Part shown: positions 11,882 through 23,760 of the stretch, piece after piece
How the letters are laid out: each line of letters begins with the position of its first letter
How positions within the stretch are numbered: position 1 is the stretch's first letter
DNA from: Eucalyptus grandis
Lineage: Eukaryota > Streptophyta > Magnoliopsida > Myrtales > Myrtaceae
DNA length: 64,000 nucleotides
Reading direction: 5' to 3'
Assembly (NCBI RefSeq): GCF_016545825.1
Contig: NC_052619.1
Span: forward strand, 66,412,115 to 66,476,114
Program-made: the position numbers and the translations under genes
The notes under the pieces: model-generated
Seen by the model: only the letters and a program-made list of their open reading frames with translations
What the model was told of the DNA's origin: nothing
Database searches by the model: none

Positions 11882-12807
11882 TGAGATAGCTAGTATAAAC
11901 ACCTAGAGGGGGTGAATAGGTGCACAAACAAATTATCCAAATACGGAAGCGATTCTTGGCAAACGATAAAAGGAAATTCTCTTGATTAACAAAATGAAAT
12001 ACGATCGAGGTAGAGAGAGTGAGGAAGAGAAAATTGAACACGGGATTTATAGTGGTTCGGCTTATTCCAAGCCTACGTCCACTCTTCCGCACTAACAGCC
12101 CACCGGCTGGATTTCACTATGATCAAAGAGAAGTTACAGCACAGCTTTGCCTTGATTTCACAAAGTGTAGATGTTCTACCACACCTCCTCAAGGTTTCTC
12201 ACAAATATAGACTCTCTTTTGTATACAAGTATTCGCTCAAGGAATTGTCTAAACAAAAAGAAGCTTCAGACTTTGGAATTCTTCTATCGCGCACACCTCG
12301 AACAACTAAGAACGTCTTCCTTATATACTCCTTTATGCCATCATACCCGTTGGCACTTACCAAAGGAATTCCTCCAATCTACCCGTTGGACGGAATCAAT
12401 TAGGAAGATTGTTCGAGCTATTAAAGGAACATGTTGATAGCCCATCAATCATGTTCGCCCATACAATCAGGATCTTGGTTTCCATAAGTAGAACCTTCCA
12501 ATAATATTTAGACAATTATCGAATCTTCAATCATCGAATCAATCTTGATCAATCAAAGGATTCTGTTACGTCTTTTCCAGCCACGAGATCTTCTCCTGAT
12601 GATAAGGTTAAATCCTTAATGAAACATCCAGTTCTGGATAACCTTTCTTCAACGGATTAAAGACTGTCAATGAGGATAGACTTTGAGTCTTGAGTCTGGA
12701 AGTTCGGAAGTCTTTAGACTTTAAATATCAGAGTCTGCAAACCTTCAGACTAGACTGATAGAAACGTTTTGTCAACTTCAAAATACTTCAAGAAGATTTC
12801 TCCAACA
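11882..12807 (-). repeat. Copia 5' LTR
   Basis: 926 bp, TG...CA, partner of 3290-4209. Its outer end (12807) abuts the GATGC duplication at 12808-12812. Transcription of the element would start in it and run towards lower coordinates. Confidence 0.95.
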
Positions 12808-13226
12808 GATGCCAGGCTTGCTCCATAGGCTTGCTCCCACTGATTCGGTGAAAGGGAAAGCATCCCATCCCCAAAGCCTAATCATGCTCATGGCATTTTT
12901 GTTTGAGACTCGTCCCCTCGGGGACCCAACACGATCACGATGGTCTCTTGCCTATAGTGCCACTTCTCCTTGATGATCTTGATGGCCACCTTGTTGATGA
13001 GTGTCGGGTAGCGCACCGAGTACCAAGGCATTTGCGATTGTAGATTCTTGAACTGGTTGTTCATGTCATCGCCTTCTTGCTCGATGATCGGGATCCACAC
13101 GATCTCATAGCGGTCCTCATGGAACTTGCGCTCGCTGTAGATCTTGATGAGGATGGAAAGGTCGTGAGAGGTCAACTTTAGGTCGGAAATCAGCAGCATC
13201 ACATTCTTCCTTCGTAGGGACTCGAC
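12808..13226 (-). CDS. SEO exon 6, 5' part (broken by Copia insertion)
   Basis: Encodes VESLRRKNVMLLISDLKL, then YEIVWIPIIEQ, MPWYSVRYPTLINKVAIKII, WHYRQETIVIVLGP and, after a frame break in the C run at 12914-12917, RVSNKNAMSMIRLWGWDAF, PFTESVGASLWSKPG. These are core SEO C-domain motifs. The exon stops at the right border of the Copia element; the last five bases (12808-12812, GATGC) are the target duplication. It resumes at 3289. Confidence 0.85.
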
Positions 13227-13514
13227 CTTATCATGTATGTAGGGGAACGATGAAGGAGGATCAACATTTCACTCCGTTGGTCGCTACCACTAAAGTCAAC
13301 CACACAAATTTACGCCAGGCCCAAAACTAGGTAGATAAGTGCCACTTAGGTGAGAACAAATGTTATGTTTTGATTTCAGCAAGTCAGTTGAAAAAGTGAT
13401 CTTTGACAATGACGATTACGACCATAGCATCATTGTGGTACTCAACTATGAAAATAAAGTTTGACAAAAAAAAACATAAAAGTGTTGTGGAATCAGAGAG
13501 TTAGAAGATTGAAC

Positions 13515-13644
13515 CGTGGTCTTCTTTGAGCCAATGTAAAGTGGCTGAGGATCGTCCTTGATGTAAACCAAGGCCTTGATGAGCTCCACATTATCGGTAG
13601 GGGCATTGAATAGTTGCTGCAGCCTCGATACTCTCTAATTTCCT
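13515..13644 (-). CDS. SEO exon 5, one frame break
   Basis: Starts EEIREY after acceptor TGCAG and continues in another frame as RLQQLFNAPTDNVELIKALV and IKDDPQPLYIGSKKTT. The break at about 13623-13627 needs one added base. The donor is GT followed by TCAATC, which is non-consensus beyond the GT, so the left border is the least certain of the set. Confidence 0.75.
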
Positions 13645-13725
13645 CTGCATTCAAATTGAAACTGATGAGAACGTTAGTCTAATATTCAAAGCATAAATAT
13701 CACAAATTGAAAAATTAACATTTAC

Positions 13726-13820
13726 CCTTTTTTTGCTTGTAATCTTCGTAATGTCTCTTGATAGTGTGGTGGATCATGTTCACTTTCTGAACAAAGGTCG
13801 GAAGATCTTTTCCCTTGTAG
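13726..13820 (-). CDS. SEO exon 4
   Basis: A 95-nt exon between a TTTTCAG acceptor and a GTAAAT donor, encoding YKGKDLPTFVQKVNMIHHTI and then KRHYEDYKQKK. The amphipathic KVNMIHHTIKRHYEDY segment corresponds to the I-K-V-N-x-I-H stretch typical of SEO proteins. Intact; it ends on a lysine-rich run encoded by seven consecutive A. Confidence 0.78.
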
Positions 13821-14012
13821 CTGAAAATAACAGGAAGCCCTCTTTAAGAAAAGGAAAAAAAAAAAGAATGCTCTCCTCTAAAATTCGAATTTGTTGAAAT
13901 GCTTTTAGATGCTTCATTACATATTTTCATAAAGAAATAAAATAAAAGCCATAAAACATGTTTCTTTTTTCCCAAAAGAGACACAAAAAAAGGGATCGTT
14001 AATGACTCGTAC

Positions 14013-14400
14013 TCATCGATGAGGCTGATGAGGCTGGTGAACTGAATCGAGCAAGCGAGGACACTAATGATGATCTGATAAACGCTGCTTGGGATGTCGA
14101 TTGTTGTGGACAGCTCAGGAACGTCTTTACTGTCGTGCTCGAACTCCACGATGCACTCGGTCATGCTCAATGTGCTCAATGAGGGCTTGGTGATTGCAGG
14201 TAACCCCTTCATTATGGCCAGCGATTCCGCGAGCTTGTCCGATGGTTGGATCAGAGCGAGTCGCCAAAGTTGCCATAGAATAGAGCAAGCGACGAAAGGG
14301 TAATCACAGCCTTATTGACCCAGGAGTAGCTCGACAGCTCATGAAAGATCAAGATCATCGTTTCACGCACATTTTTGGTGTCTAATGCCTTGCATGTGAT
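14013..14400 (-). CDS. SEO exon 3, one frame break
   Basis: Begins ITCKALDTKNVRETM after a TTATCAG acceptor, continues through ELSSYSWVNKAVITLSSLAL and, in the shifted frame, ESLAIMKGLPAITKPSLS and TECIVEFEHDSKDVPELS, to a GTACGA donor. The frame changes at the AAA run 14266-14268. One more base there gives the family pattern of an aromatic-Trp-Arg segment before LALIQPSDKL. With that base the exon is 389 nt and its phase matches exon 4. Confidence 0.82.
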
Positions 14401-14538
14401 CTGATAACATGATGTTGATAATGTTGATAAATGGGATTAGTTATTACCAAGCTCAAAACAGTAAAAAAAAAATAGCCAAAGCAACAGCCATTCTTCACTT
14501 AACGAAAATAAATTGTTAGAAGGGACATAGTAACATAC

Positions 14539-14628
14539 CTCACAAGCCACTTCGTTGATTGCGGCTAGGGGTGGATTGAAGCCTTCTTTTGGTGGCTTGA
14601 ATGCGGGGCCTCCAGATCCTTGAGTGCC
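14539..14628 (-). CDS. SEO exon 2
   Basis: Thirty codons, GTQGSGGPAFKPP to AAINEVACE, phase 0 at both ends, acceptor TATAG and donor GTATGT. The AAINEVACE end is strongly SEO-like. Intact. Confidence 0.8.
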
Positions 14629-16308
14629 CTATAGTGTATGCATATGTAAGACTTATTGTTATAGAGGGAGAGAGGAAGGGAGGTACTAATTAAACGAAAT
14701 TATGAGATTTTTTTTTTTTTGGTTTTTAACTGCTAAACTAAGGAAATCCACAGTTATATCATAGAAATTATGTATAGAGATATGATCAGAATTTATATCT
14801 AAAAAATCGTCAGTTTTTATTAAAAAAAGTCACTAGTGATGAAGGTATATATTAAGGTGCAATTGTTTCGTGTAAAATTTTAAAAACTTTAAACATTTTA
14901 AGAATGATTTTTGCCTAATTATTATCGTTGATAATAATAAAATTTTATCTGATTGATTTTGTAAGTGTTATAGATTCCTCGATTTTCAGAAAAAGCTTAT
15001 TAAATCATACTAAACAAAAGCATTCTAAAGGTAAAACTAAAAGAATGATTGTCCAAACCCTACGGAAATAGGGAATAAATGAACGCCCTTAACAAAATAC
15101 AGCTATAATCAATTAAAATGAGTAACAACTTATCATGAGGCCAATTTAGTCCCTTATGCCATATCGACTATTGTGTCGTTGAATGAAGAATGAATAGATA
15201 ATCTTGTGACTAGATAGATCAATAAAAGCCTCACAAAAATTGACTGCAAGTGCTAGTGGATTGCTTCCTAGTTAGGAAAAGTAAATTTTTTGGCGAATAT
15301 CATTTAACTTTACCGTTAGAAGATTCTCTAGCCAGTCAACCTTTTGCGACATAGTACACAGAAACAGAAGAGCGGATGCGAAACATGAAAATTCGATATA
15401 TTTCTAGGGGGATGATAATCTCTTGAGCCATCAAAAGTTCTACTTAGAGCGCATTTGGTAACGTTTCTGTTCCCGGGAAAAAATATAAATTTTTTTATTC
15501 TATTTCCGGGAATAACTTTTAAGTATTTTAAGTAATATGGTAACTGTCCAAAATTTTAATTATCGAAATAGAATTGCGTTTGGCATTGTCCTCAAAATTG
15601 CTACTTCAAATAATTTTTTTTTTAAATTTTAGATAATTTTATTATTATTATTATTATTTTTTTTCGTTTCTTTCTCCCCTTCTTCTTCTTCTTCTCCTTC
15701 TTCTTCAAGGTGGCTGGCAACGTCATCGGAGTGTCACTGGCCTCGGTGAGGCCGTGCCTTGTCAGCTAAGCCTCGCCGAGAGAGATGTCACGTCAGTCCC
15801 TTCTGTCCTTGCTAGATTGGATAGTCTTCATCATAATTGTACGTGGCGTAACTGTACTAGTAAAATATTTGGGTCCCCACCCTAAAGTTCTAGGTCCATT
15901 ATTGTTGAGGAATTTCGCCTTTATTAGATAAAATAAAGAAGAAATGGACAAAGGTATAAGAAAATTTCTAATATCTAATAAAGTATGTGGTAAGTGTGGA
16001 AGATTGACTTATGTTATACACCATACCCACATTATACCTCACCCTCTAGGTGAGAATTCTTTTTATCAATATTTTCACATTACGACAAATATCATAGTGG
16101 ATAAAAAATATCCGATGTAGAGTTATATTCGGCCAATCAAATGCAGACTGGGGTTTGTTTGCGAAAGATGGTCAAATTCACTACTGCTTACCCCATAAAC
16201 GCACCCTTTTGATAGATTGTTAAGCTTACTTAATAAAACCATTTTAGACTGTATCTCTCACACGCCCCCACTCAGAAACAAAACATATGGCATTATTTCA
16301 ATTTTTAC
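14629..16308 (-). other. SEO intron 1 with a possible MITE fragment
   Basis: A 1,680-bp AT-rich intron between donor GTAAAA (next to 16309) and acceptor TATAG (next to 14628). Around 15450-15790 there is a segment of different character: a GCGCATTTGGTAACG motif, a CCCGGGAA box, long T tracts, CTT repeats and a short GC-rich part. Such segments are common in plant MITEs, but no matching inverted terminus was found, so only a fragment is suggested. The rest shows nothing beyond A/T-rich spacer. Confidence 0.5.
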
Positions 16309-16536
16309 CTTAGGCTTGACGACGGAGTCCGCGATTGCTGCAGTTCCACGGAGGGCGTTGTCGACGAGAAGGAAGAGAGACTGGACGTCAACGTCTCCTT
16401 CGTCGGGAGCGTGAGTGTCCACCATCTCCTTCATGAACTTCTCGTCGTCGAAGATGGCAAGCAGGCTGTTCAACATGCTCTGGTCAACCTTGCTTCTCTC
16501 CCTCCGGAGAATCTGGCCAAGGTTCCTGCTCGCCAT
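16309..16536 (-). CDS. SEO exon 1 (N-terminus)
   Basis: 76 codons from MASRNLGQILRR to SVVKPK, ending at a GTAAAA donor. It carries the SEO N-terminal signature (DDEKFMKEMVDTHAPDEGD and VDVQSLFLLVDNAL). The exon is intact and ends in phase 0. The ATG at 16534-16536 is preceded by a purine-rich leader with a (GA)n tract. Confidence 0.85.
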
Positions 16537-16594
16537 TGTCGAGAATCTCAAAGAGAAAGAGCAAGAGAAGAGAGAGGCTAGGCTTCTGGGTGTT

Positions 16595-16595
<1 letters not shown>

Positions 16596-16632
<37 letters not shown>

Positions 16633-16740
16633 AAAACTAGACTAGGAAGAGAGTGTAGGCGGTGTGGCGTGGTGAGGGCAGGCTTGCTCTAGTTATAGCC
16701 GTGGTGGCAAGGAAAGAGACTAGAGACAGAAAAGATTAAA
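16596..16740 (-). promoter_or_regulatory. SEO 5' leader: (GA)n tract and possible TATA box
   Basis: An 18-unit AG repeat (16596-16631) lies about 60 bases upstream of the SEO ATG, and a minus-strand CTATAACT at about 16690-16697 is a plausible core promoter. GA/CT tracts are common in plant 5' leaders. Functional assignment is inference. Confidence 0.45.
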
Positions 16741-18960
16741 TTTGAAAAAATGTTTTTAGGCGAATGAAAAACTATCCAGAAGAGAGTGACCAATATCAAC
16801 AAATGTCCGAGCATTATTACGAGGGTGACACGATCATTACAGAATATTATTTGAACAATAAGGTCCCGATAGATGAGCTTGTCATAGCAACCCTAACAAG
16901 GTGCGAGTGTGTAAATAAAGTCAAGCGTTGAACTCGGCACTTCCTTAGATGAACCAAGGACTTTTGAGATTAAGATGTGTTCCATATTCAAAATTGGAAC
17001 CATTTCTTCATGTCTTTGGAATTAATTTTGTATGACTTGACCAACCACATTACCATCACAAGTTTCCATTTGTGAAGTAATTCTTTTATATAAGTAATTC
17101 TTTTATATATTAATACCACAAAAAATTCCAAATTAGTATACATGTGATAAACTTATCGAAACTAATTTTTTTAATATTAAAAACTCTAAACTGGTACATG
17201 TCTCATAGTGATGAATTTACACTCATCTCTGTAGTTATGCTCATCCAATGATGTGAGTGGTTTTTTGGTAGTTAAAAATTAGTTTGTGATAAATTTGTTA
17301 CAAGTATACCAATTTAGAGTTTTTCATGATATTAACTATTTAGTTTTCAATATATAGACTATTTTTAGTATGTAAATTTCGATACCATCCGAGAATTGTT
17401 GCGTTAACATGCTCTAGTGAAATTTCTTGTAATCATAATTTGTATGTTGTAATAATTTGATATACCAATAAATTTATTAGAATCAATAAATGCTGAGTAC
17501 TGGATTATTATAATTTAATTTCAACAGATTTAAATTAATTTACAATTTCCTTTTTTTTTCTTTTCAAAATACTATATTCGTAGAAGTATGCTTATCATTA
17601 TTATTGTATTCTAAGATACTTCTCGGATTCTAAGTTGCTCATGAATAACAAGTAACGTGCACTTTGGAGCAACGGATGAAGTAAAAGCAATTTATGACCA
17701 AACTCGCTCCCTACAAAGGATTTTTAAATCTCTAAGGTAAAGAAGTAAGGATTTATATTACAGAATATTCTATCTTAAAGCAAATTTTAATTTAATCGCA
17801 GGATGAATTATTATTATAAGTCCAATCATTGTGGTTACCGAATTATTGAGTACAAAATTCTAAAAAAGTCTGCCCAAAATGTATATTGTTGAGTTATGTT
17901 TTCAATTTTGATTTGAAACTAGAATGTATTTTCTGATAAGTGCTCATCTAATTACTGTGGTTTGATTTCTCATTTAATTCTAAATCACCCAATTTCTGAA
18001 ATCCTCATTCATTAGCTAAATATTGTCATTGTTATGTGAATAAATGAATTTACAACTATAACTTTGTCTATGTGTTTGTTTATCTTTAAATGTATTAGCC
18101 CCATGTTTGCACGTGATATTTTATATTATTTATTAGCCTTTCTTTAGTGACGGAAAAAAAGTTTATAGTATCATGTATTCGCTTTCTCTTGTGCCCTTAT
18201 TTTCGGAAACCGATGGGTTTCAACCTCATTTTTTTTTTATTAAGAATGGGGTGTTTGGAAGTCTTTGGTCATCTTATTAAATGAATTTTACTCCATGTAT
18301 GTCAAATAGATAAAGAGTAAGAAATCGACACACGAAGTGACTCTCCAGAAGAATATGCAAGCAAGATGATTCATAATCAATTTTAAACGTGGAAAGATCG
18401 AAAAAGAGGTCGCTCAATTGGCTTGACCTGCATTTCATTGACAACTTTCGAGAATCAAATCAAATCTTGTCCCTCACTTCATATCAACTCAGTTTCAGTG
18501 GTACAATGGCTCCATCATCATGTGTTTTCTTAGTCACCTACCAAGGGCAAGAACACAAATGCATTTATAAGTTTGCTATTAACTGATAAAAGAAACAACG
18601 CATTAATCTCGCACTGGTGTCATGAGACGGATGAAATGGTCAAAATTGCAAAAATAAAATGTAAAAGCAATAGACATACCTACAATCATGAATAGAGGCA
18701 ATAAATGGACCTTTATGGTAGTTTTTTTTTTCACATGATACGACTTATCTAAATGTTTCCATTTTATTAATCTTTTATAATGACACACAAATCGGTTCGG
18801 TCCTATGATTTCATTCACCGAACGAGAGACATAGTCTCAAAAATTAATCTTAGTTAATAAAGTTACAATTTGAGCAAAATATCCACCAATCCAAATCGAA
18901 TACTAGACCCCTTTTCTTTGGTTCTGATAAGGCTAGACCTTCAATTGGTGTCAAGAAAAG
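16740..18960. other. AT-rich intergenic spacer
   Basis: No protein-like ORF, RNA gene or clear repeat border. Around 17100-17400 the sequence contains two loosely related, partly inverted stretches built on AAATTAGTATAC/AAACTGGTACATG and their complements, suggesting a decayed inverted repeat. Otherwise nothing is recognisable. Confidence 0.45.
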
Positions 18961-19345
18961 TATGTTGAGGGACGTCACCAAATTACTCAAGCCATTACGT
19001 CAGCACAAAACGGACAAAAAATATAATAAATTCTCAGAATTACTTTATGTCGTCGTGTTTCACATTGAAATGAAAAATTATGTTGTTTCTCTTTCGACGT
19101 TGATGGGGGGACCGGTTTATCATGTTAATAAAGAGACTTTGGAGGGATCAAGGAGAAATCCAAGGCTTGTTATTTTATTGCCTCGATAGGCGGATAAAAC
19201 TGGGCCCAATTTGGACGTGTTCAAATACAAACCGACAAGCACCCATAAAAATCTCTTAGATTCGGGACAATATTTCTCTACTTTATTAGAAAAATACATA
19301 TCATGAACCTTCATTGTTTACCCTCATGGAAAACTCTACTCTTAC
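18960..19345. repeat. Duplicated block A, copy 1
   Basis: Shares an ordered set of motifs with 26884-27240 and 58620-58870: GGGACGTCACCAAA, CAAGCCATTACG, CTCTTTCGACGTTGATGGGG, CCTCGATAGGCGGATAAAAC, AAAATCTCT.AGATT and TTCTACTTTATTAGAAA. Followed by a TA-rich tract, as are the other copies. Non-coding; divergent duplicated DNA of unknown type. Confidence 0.65.
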
Positions 19346-19963
19346 TTATTTATTTTTATTTTTATGATTAATACCAGTAAAAATTCCAAATCGGTATCCA
19401 ACCCATATCTATCGTCCGACATATATATGTACCATATATATTAATTTTATAATTTGACTTAAAAAGTTGATGTGTTTAATATATATATAATAAAAAGCAA
19501 ATAATCACTTATTCGGCAACGAATGTTGCTTCTTCTCTCTCGGCATGCAGAGCTTTTCTCTACCTTTAATGGTAGTTTTCCCCAAAACCCTTACTGTTAA
19601 TCCTTAATCCTCCTGCTTTTCATCATTTACCGATAGATTGAACTTAGCACCAGTTTCCTCTCTACATCTCTTCTCCTCGCTTCTGTCTTTACATTCTCCT
19701 CATCCCTCGCAGCTCCGACTCCAGCTCTCTGAATCCCCAATTCAGCGGTTACACCAGCGATCGTCCATGCAACCTCAAATCCCTCCTCATCCTATATTCC
19801 CAAGCCCAACCCTTACCTCCTCTCTCTCTCTGTCTCCAGTTTTTGTGCAACCGCTGCATCTGGTCCGAGCCCCTTCGACTTAATTATTCAGCTTCCCTTC
19901 GCAATTTCGTTATGGATTCCCATCAGCTGAGTGAAGAATCGCGTCGGCACCCTTAGCAGCAGA

Positions 19964-21346
19964 ATGGGCCGTCTGTGGTCTGAATATGATGAAATCGACG
20001 TCTGGGATGAACCTCCTCCAACGGAACAGCTGCATGAATGTAGGAATGTGTTCGTAGGTACAATTCTCTCTAACCCTACTGTCAATCCTCAAGCTCTTCA
20101 AAGTACTCTTAGCCGAGTTTGGAGGGTAAACAATGTAGACATCACTCAACGTGAAGCTGGTCTTTTTATTGCTACCTTTAAATTAGAAAGTGAAAAACAG
20201 AGAGTGCTAGACAATGGTCCATGGAACTTTGCTGGTCACCTGGTCATTCTTAAGCCTTGGAAACCAAATACACCTTTACACTTTGCTATGATTTTACTAC
20301 ATGCACATTATGGGTACAAGTTTTGGACTTCCCTTGAGTGGTGTTCGACCACATGCTCGTAAGCGGTTAAAACAGGTAGAGTGATTCAGATACAAATTGA
20401 TAAAAAGGACGGCACAACTATCCGAGCTGCACGTGTCCGAATAGAACTTGATCTAGCTCACCCTTTGAAAACAGGACAGTTACTTCGAATAGCTGGTAAG
20501 ACTTTCTGGATAGACTTCCGTTATGAGCGACTCGCTCATTTTTGCTATTCCTACGGCCGACTTGGACACTATGCTTCTTATTGTAAAGAAATTCCATTTA
20601 CTGAAGCGAAAATGTCTGGCAAAGAGAAAATGGCATATGGACAGTGGTTAAGAGCAGAGGTCAAGGAGCACGGTCCTTATTGGATTACCTTCTATGGGCT
20701 AAATACGATCCCGAAGACACCGAAGAAGTGATTCTGAAACTCCTCCCGCACTTGACCAACAAACTCCCCGCGTTACCTCCTATAGCAGTTATCTCGAGAG
20801 AAAATCAATCATATCCGGATAAGTTATATGCTTACTCTCTCGCACACCCCCAACCCGAGTAGCACCTCCATCCTCCAGTTCAACAATTTGCATCTCCCAC
20901 GACGGGTGCTATTATACCTGCGGCACAAAAGATGAAAGCGATTCTTGAAGTGTTACCAAGTATACAGAATCGGGATACCAAGGATCAGCACCTTCTCAGT
21001 ACATTACTTCCAACTCATAAGGCTGTCATGTTTCCTCCAATCCTTCCACCAAGCACTGCCTCGATGTTTTCCTTACTGGTCGCACCCCCTCCATCACCTG
21101 TCCTCCAACGGGGTTTTAGAATCTAAATGCGGGGATACCTCTAAAAAGAAACAAAAGTCTACTCGATTATCCACAAAAGCAGGAATATCAAAGAAATGTA
21201 AAAGACAAGTCTCCCATGACTCGCGCATTCCTCTACTTGAAGATTTTGACGAAACCTTACTGCTGAAAACTCCGGTTGCTTCAGCTGATGAAGCTGGTAA
21301 GTGGGTTGAGGTGGCTTTCCCTCAAAAGCCACCTACAGTAAAATGA
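19964..21346 (+). pseudogene. LINE ORF1
   Basis: Starts at ATG 19964 (MGRLWSEYDEIDVWDEPPPT). Residues 25-110 form a DUF4283-type RNA-binding region (LSRVWRVNNVDITQREAGLF, KQRVLDNGPWNFAGHLVILK). After a frame change at about 20350 comes FWIDFRYERLAHFCYSYGRL, GHYASYC (20500-20585): a CCHC_4-type knuckle in which the second Cys is replaced by Tyr. The remainder to 21346 is a Pro/Ser/Lys-rich tail in two further frames, ending near KWVEVAFPQKPP just before ORF2. Confidence 0.8.
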
Positions 21347-21349
21347 AGC

Positions 21350-22380
21350 TACTCGGTTGAACTGTCGGGGACTCGGCTCTCCTCGACGGTTCAAGCCCTT
21401 AAGGCCGTTGTGGTCAAAGAGAAGCCTGATCTGGTTTTTTTTTATGGAGACGAAGAATTCTGAGGCTGTCCTACTTCATCTTCAACGTCGTCTGAATTTT
21501 CCACAATCTCACTTCATTAACCTTATAGGACTTGTTGGAGGTTTGGCTTTGTTCTGGCAAGCTCATATTTCCCTTTATATAGAAGACTCTAATCAGCACT
21601 TTTTGGATACTATATGTACAGATTCTACAAAAGGTATTATGATGAGGCTTACTTGATTACATGCACCAGCGTTGTTCCAATCTCGAAAAGTGTTCTGGGA
21701 TGCACTTCGCCAAATCGCGTCCATCAACTCTCTTCCTTGGATTTGTGCTGGAGATTTCAATGAGATTATTAATCAATGGGAGAAAGTCGGGAAACGAGCT
21801 GTAGACTCTCAACGCATACATTCATTCGAGAATTATTACATGATTTGTGCACTTATGGATCTTGAAAGTAAAGGTTGTGCGTTTACGGATGAAGAACCGT
21901 CATGGTAATGAACTGGTTAAGGAAAGGTTAGACAGAGTGGTGTGTGATATGAACTGGAGATTAATTTTCCCGTAAGCCGAGGTGTTCGCTTTACTGCGGT
22001 GGGTTCGACCATAGTCCCCCCTGTTGTGCACGAAGTAAAACAAAGCCGTCGAGGCAAGCCCTTCCTCTTTGAGACATACTGGACCGAACACCAGGACTGC
22101 AGCAGAACAATTGCCACGTCTTGGGCATCCACTGGGGCCGCTCGCTGTGATCTGCCATATAAATTACGCCGGGTCAGCTTAGCCCTCAAAAATGGAGTCA
22201 CAAGACGTTTTCCAATGCCAAATCTCAGATTGCAGACTTGCAACATCAATTGCGAGACTTTGACTAATCAACCTAGCAGCTCACATGACAGAAATTTAGC
22301 GAGACGAGGTTAAAGCAACAACTACAAGAGGCATGGCAGCAAGAGGAGCGTATTGGGCCATGCGTTCTAGAATACAATGG
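21350..22380 (+). pseudogene. LINE ORF2, endonuclease part
   Basis: Opens with NCRGLGSPRRFKPLRPLW, the start of plant L1 apurinic-type endonucleases, then MLEETK-like METKNSEA, GGLALFWQAHISLYI and LPWICAGDFNEIINQWEKVG (21735-21800), which holds the conserved G-D-F-N-E motif. Broken by stops and frame changes at about 21655, 21905 and 22320. Confidence 0.8.
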
Positions 22381-23760
22381 CTAAAGTACGGGAGACAAAA
22401 ATACACGGTTTTTCATGCGGCTACGTGCGGCGTCGACAAAGAAACAAGATCGGCATGTTACTCGATATCAACCAAGAATGGGTACGAGATGAGCAGGTCC
22501 TCAAGGACATGACTAGGGCTTTCTATTCCAACCTCTATAGCTCAGCAGGCCACCGAGACTATGGTCCGATTTTGAACCAAATTTCAGCGATCGTTACTCC
22601 TGCAATGAATGACAGCTTAGTTGCAGAAATCACACCAGCAGAGGTCAAAACATTTACCTTTCAGTTGGGAAAATCCAAAGCACCAGGCCCTGACGGATTA
22701 AATGGTATCTTCTACCAAACTTACTGGGATATACTTAAGGATGACCTCATTCTCTCTGTTCAGGAATTCTTTCAAACAAGACTGATGCCGGCTGATTTGA
22801 ACAGGACCTCTATCTCTCTGATTCCTAAAGTCCCCAACCCGGAAAGCCTAGACCAGTTCCGCCCTATCAGTTTATGTAACTATGCTTACAAAATTATCTC
22901 CAAAGTCTTGGCCAATAGACTCAAACTCATCCTGCCAGAATTGATTTCTACTGAACAAAGCGCATTCGTGAGTGGACGCCAAATCCGGGACAATATCTTG
23001 ATTGTTCGGAGGTGTTACACCAACTAAAGACCGGGTGAGAAAGAAACATTTCCAGGAAATTTTAAAAATGGACATGAAAAAGGCTTACGACCGAGTGGAA
23101 TGGGACTTCTTAAATGATTACTTTCTCGCATTAGGTTTCCATCCAGTTTGGGTGAAGTGGGTGATGCGGTGTATTACAATGAGTCTCTATGTCTATCAAG
23201 TTCAATGGCGATCAACTCAATTATTTCAACCCTACACGAGGTCTTCGTCAAGGTGACCCACTTTCCCCTTACTGTTTATATTAATGGCGAATCTGTTGTC
23301 TACCTTAATATCTCAAGCCATAGACATGGGTAATCTCAAGGGCATCAAATTGAATAGGTGGTGTCCTACTCTATCCCATTTACTTTTCGCCGATGATGCT
23401 ATCTTTTTCCTAGATGGGACAGCTATGGAGTGTCAAAATCTAGCTAACATTTTGAACCAATATTGTTTAGCTACCGGTCGGAAGTGAATAGAAATAAATC
23501 AGGTATCTTTTTCGGTAGATCCTGTCCCTCCACACTTGTAACAATCTAGCACTACTTTTCAGGATTCCTGTGATTCATAAGACCGGAAAATACCTAGGCA
23601 TTCCGTCATATTGGGGTCGATCTAAGAGAGATATGTTTTCATGGATTTTGGGAAGAGTTAATTCCAAGTTAGATGGATGGAAGGAAAAACTGATTTCTAA
23701 AGGTGGGAAAGAAGTCCTTATCAAGAGTGTCATCCAATCTATTCCTTAGTATGCTATGTC
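22377..23760 (+). pseudogene. LINE ORF2, reverse transcriptase
   Basis: RT motifs in order: GKSKAPGPDGLNGIFYQTYW (22665-22730), SLIPKVPNPESLDQFRPISL (22815-22875), YKIISKVLANRLKLILPELI (22885-22945), [37 protein letters not shown] (23066-23125) and LLFADDAIFFLDG with the catalytic FADD at about 23388-23400. A short insertion or frame change at 23010-23050 separates the two halves. Not intact. Confidence 0.88.

Larger units (their letters stand above)
3290..12807 (-). mobile_element. Full-length Copia LTR retrotransposon, Sirevirus-like
   Basis: A 9,518-bp element in minus orientation, bounded by TG...CA LTRs and a GATGC duplication. Order on the minus strand: 5' LTR (11882-12807), Met-tRNA-like primer site, gag with zinc knuckles, protease, integrase, RT, RNase H, a further ORF upstream of the 3' LTR, polypurine tract, 3' LTR (3290-4209). 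The protease-integrase-RT-RNase H order is that of Copia. The zinc-knuckle spacer ending in GPKKIWVPK, the extra 3' ORF and the AAAAAGGGGGAGAT tract point to the Sirevirus lineage (inference). The LTRs look very similar by eye, so the insertion seems recent. The coding region has several single-base frame breaks. Confidence 0.93.
2335..16536 (-). pseudogene. Sieve element occlusion (SEO/P-protein) gene, split by a Copia insertion
   Basis: SEO proteins are structural P-proteins that form filaments or plugs in phloem sieve elements. Seven exons can be placed on the minus strand, all with GT...AG borders and compatible phases: 16309-16536, 14539-14628, 14013-14400, 13726-13820, 13515-13644, then 12808-13226 joined to 3231-3284, and 2335-2876. 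Family landmarks are visible: an N-terminal segment with THAPDEGDVDVQSL, the AAINEVACE junction, RRKNVMLLISDL, WGWDAFPFT, the ILLYGAEDN exon and a Cys-rich C-terminus (CPVC...FECCHG). The start is the ATG at 16536; an upstream in-frame TTG is not a plausible start. The Copia element at 3290-12807 sits inside exon 6, so the locus cannot give a normal transcript. Four further frame breaks (about 14266, 13625, 12915, 2606) each need one extra base. No in-frame stop interrupts the exons apart from those caused by the breaks. Confidence 0.92.

Noticed and set aside
16217..16597. Plus-strand frames opposite SEO exon 1
   Set aside because: Shadows of the exon; the minus strand has the ATG, donor site and family motifs.
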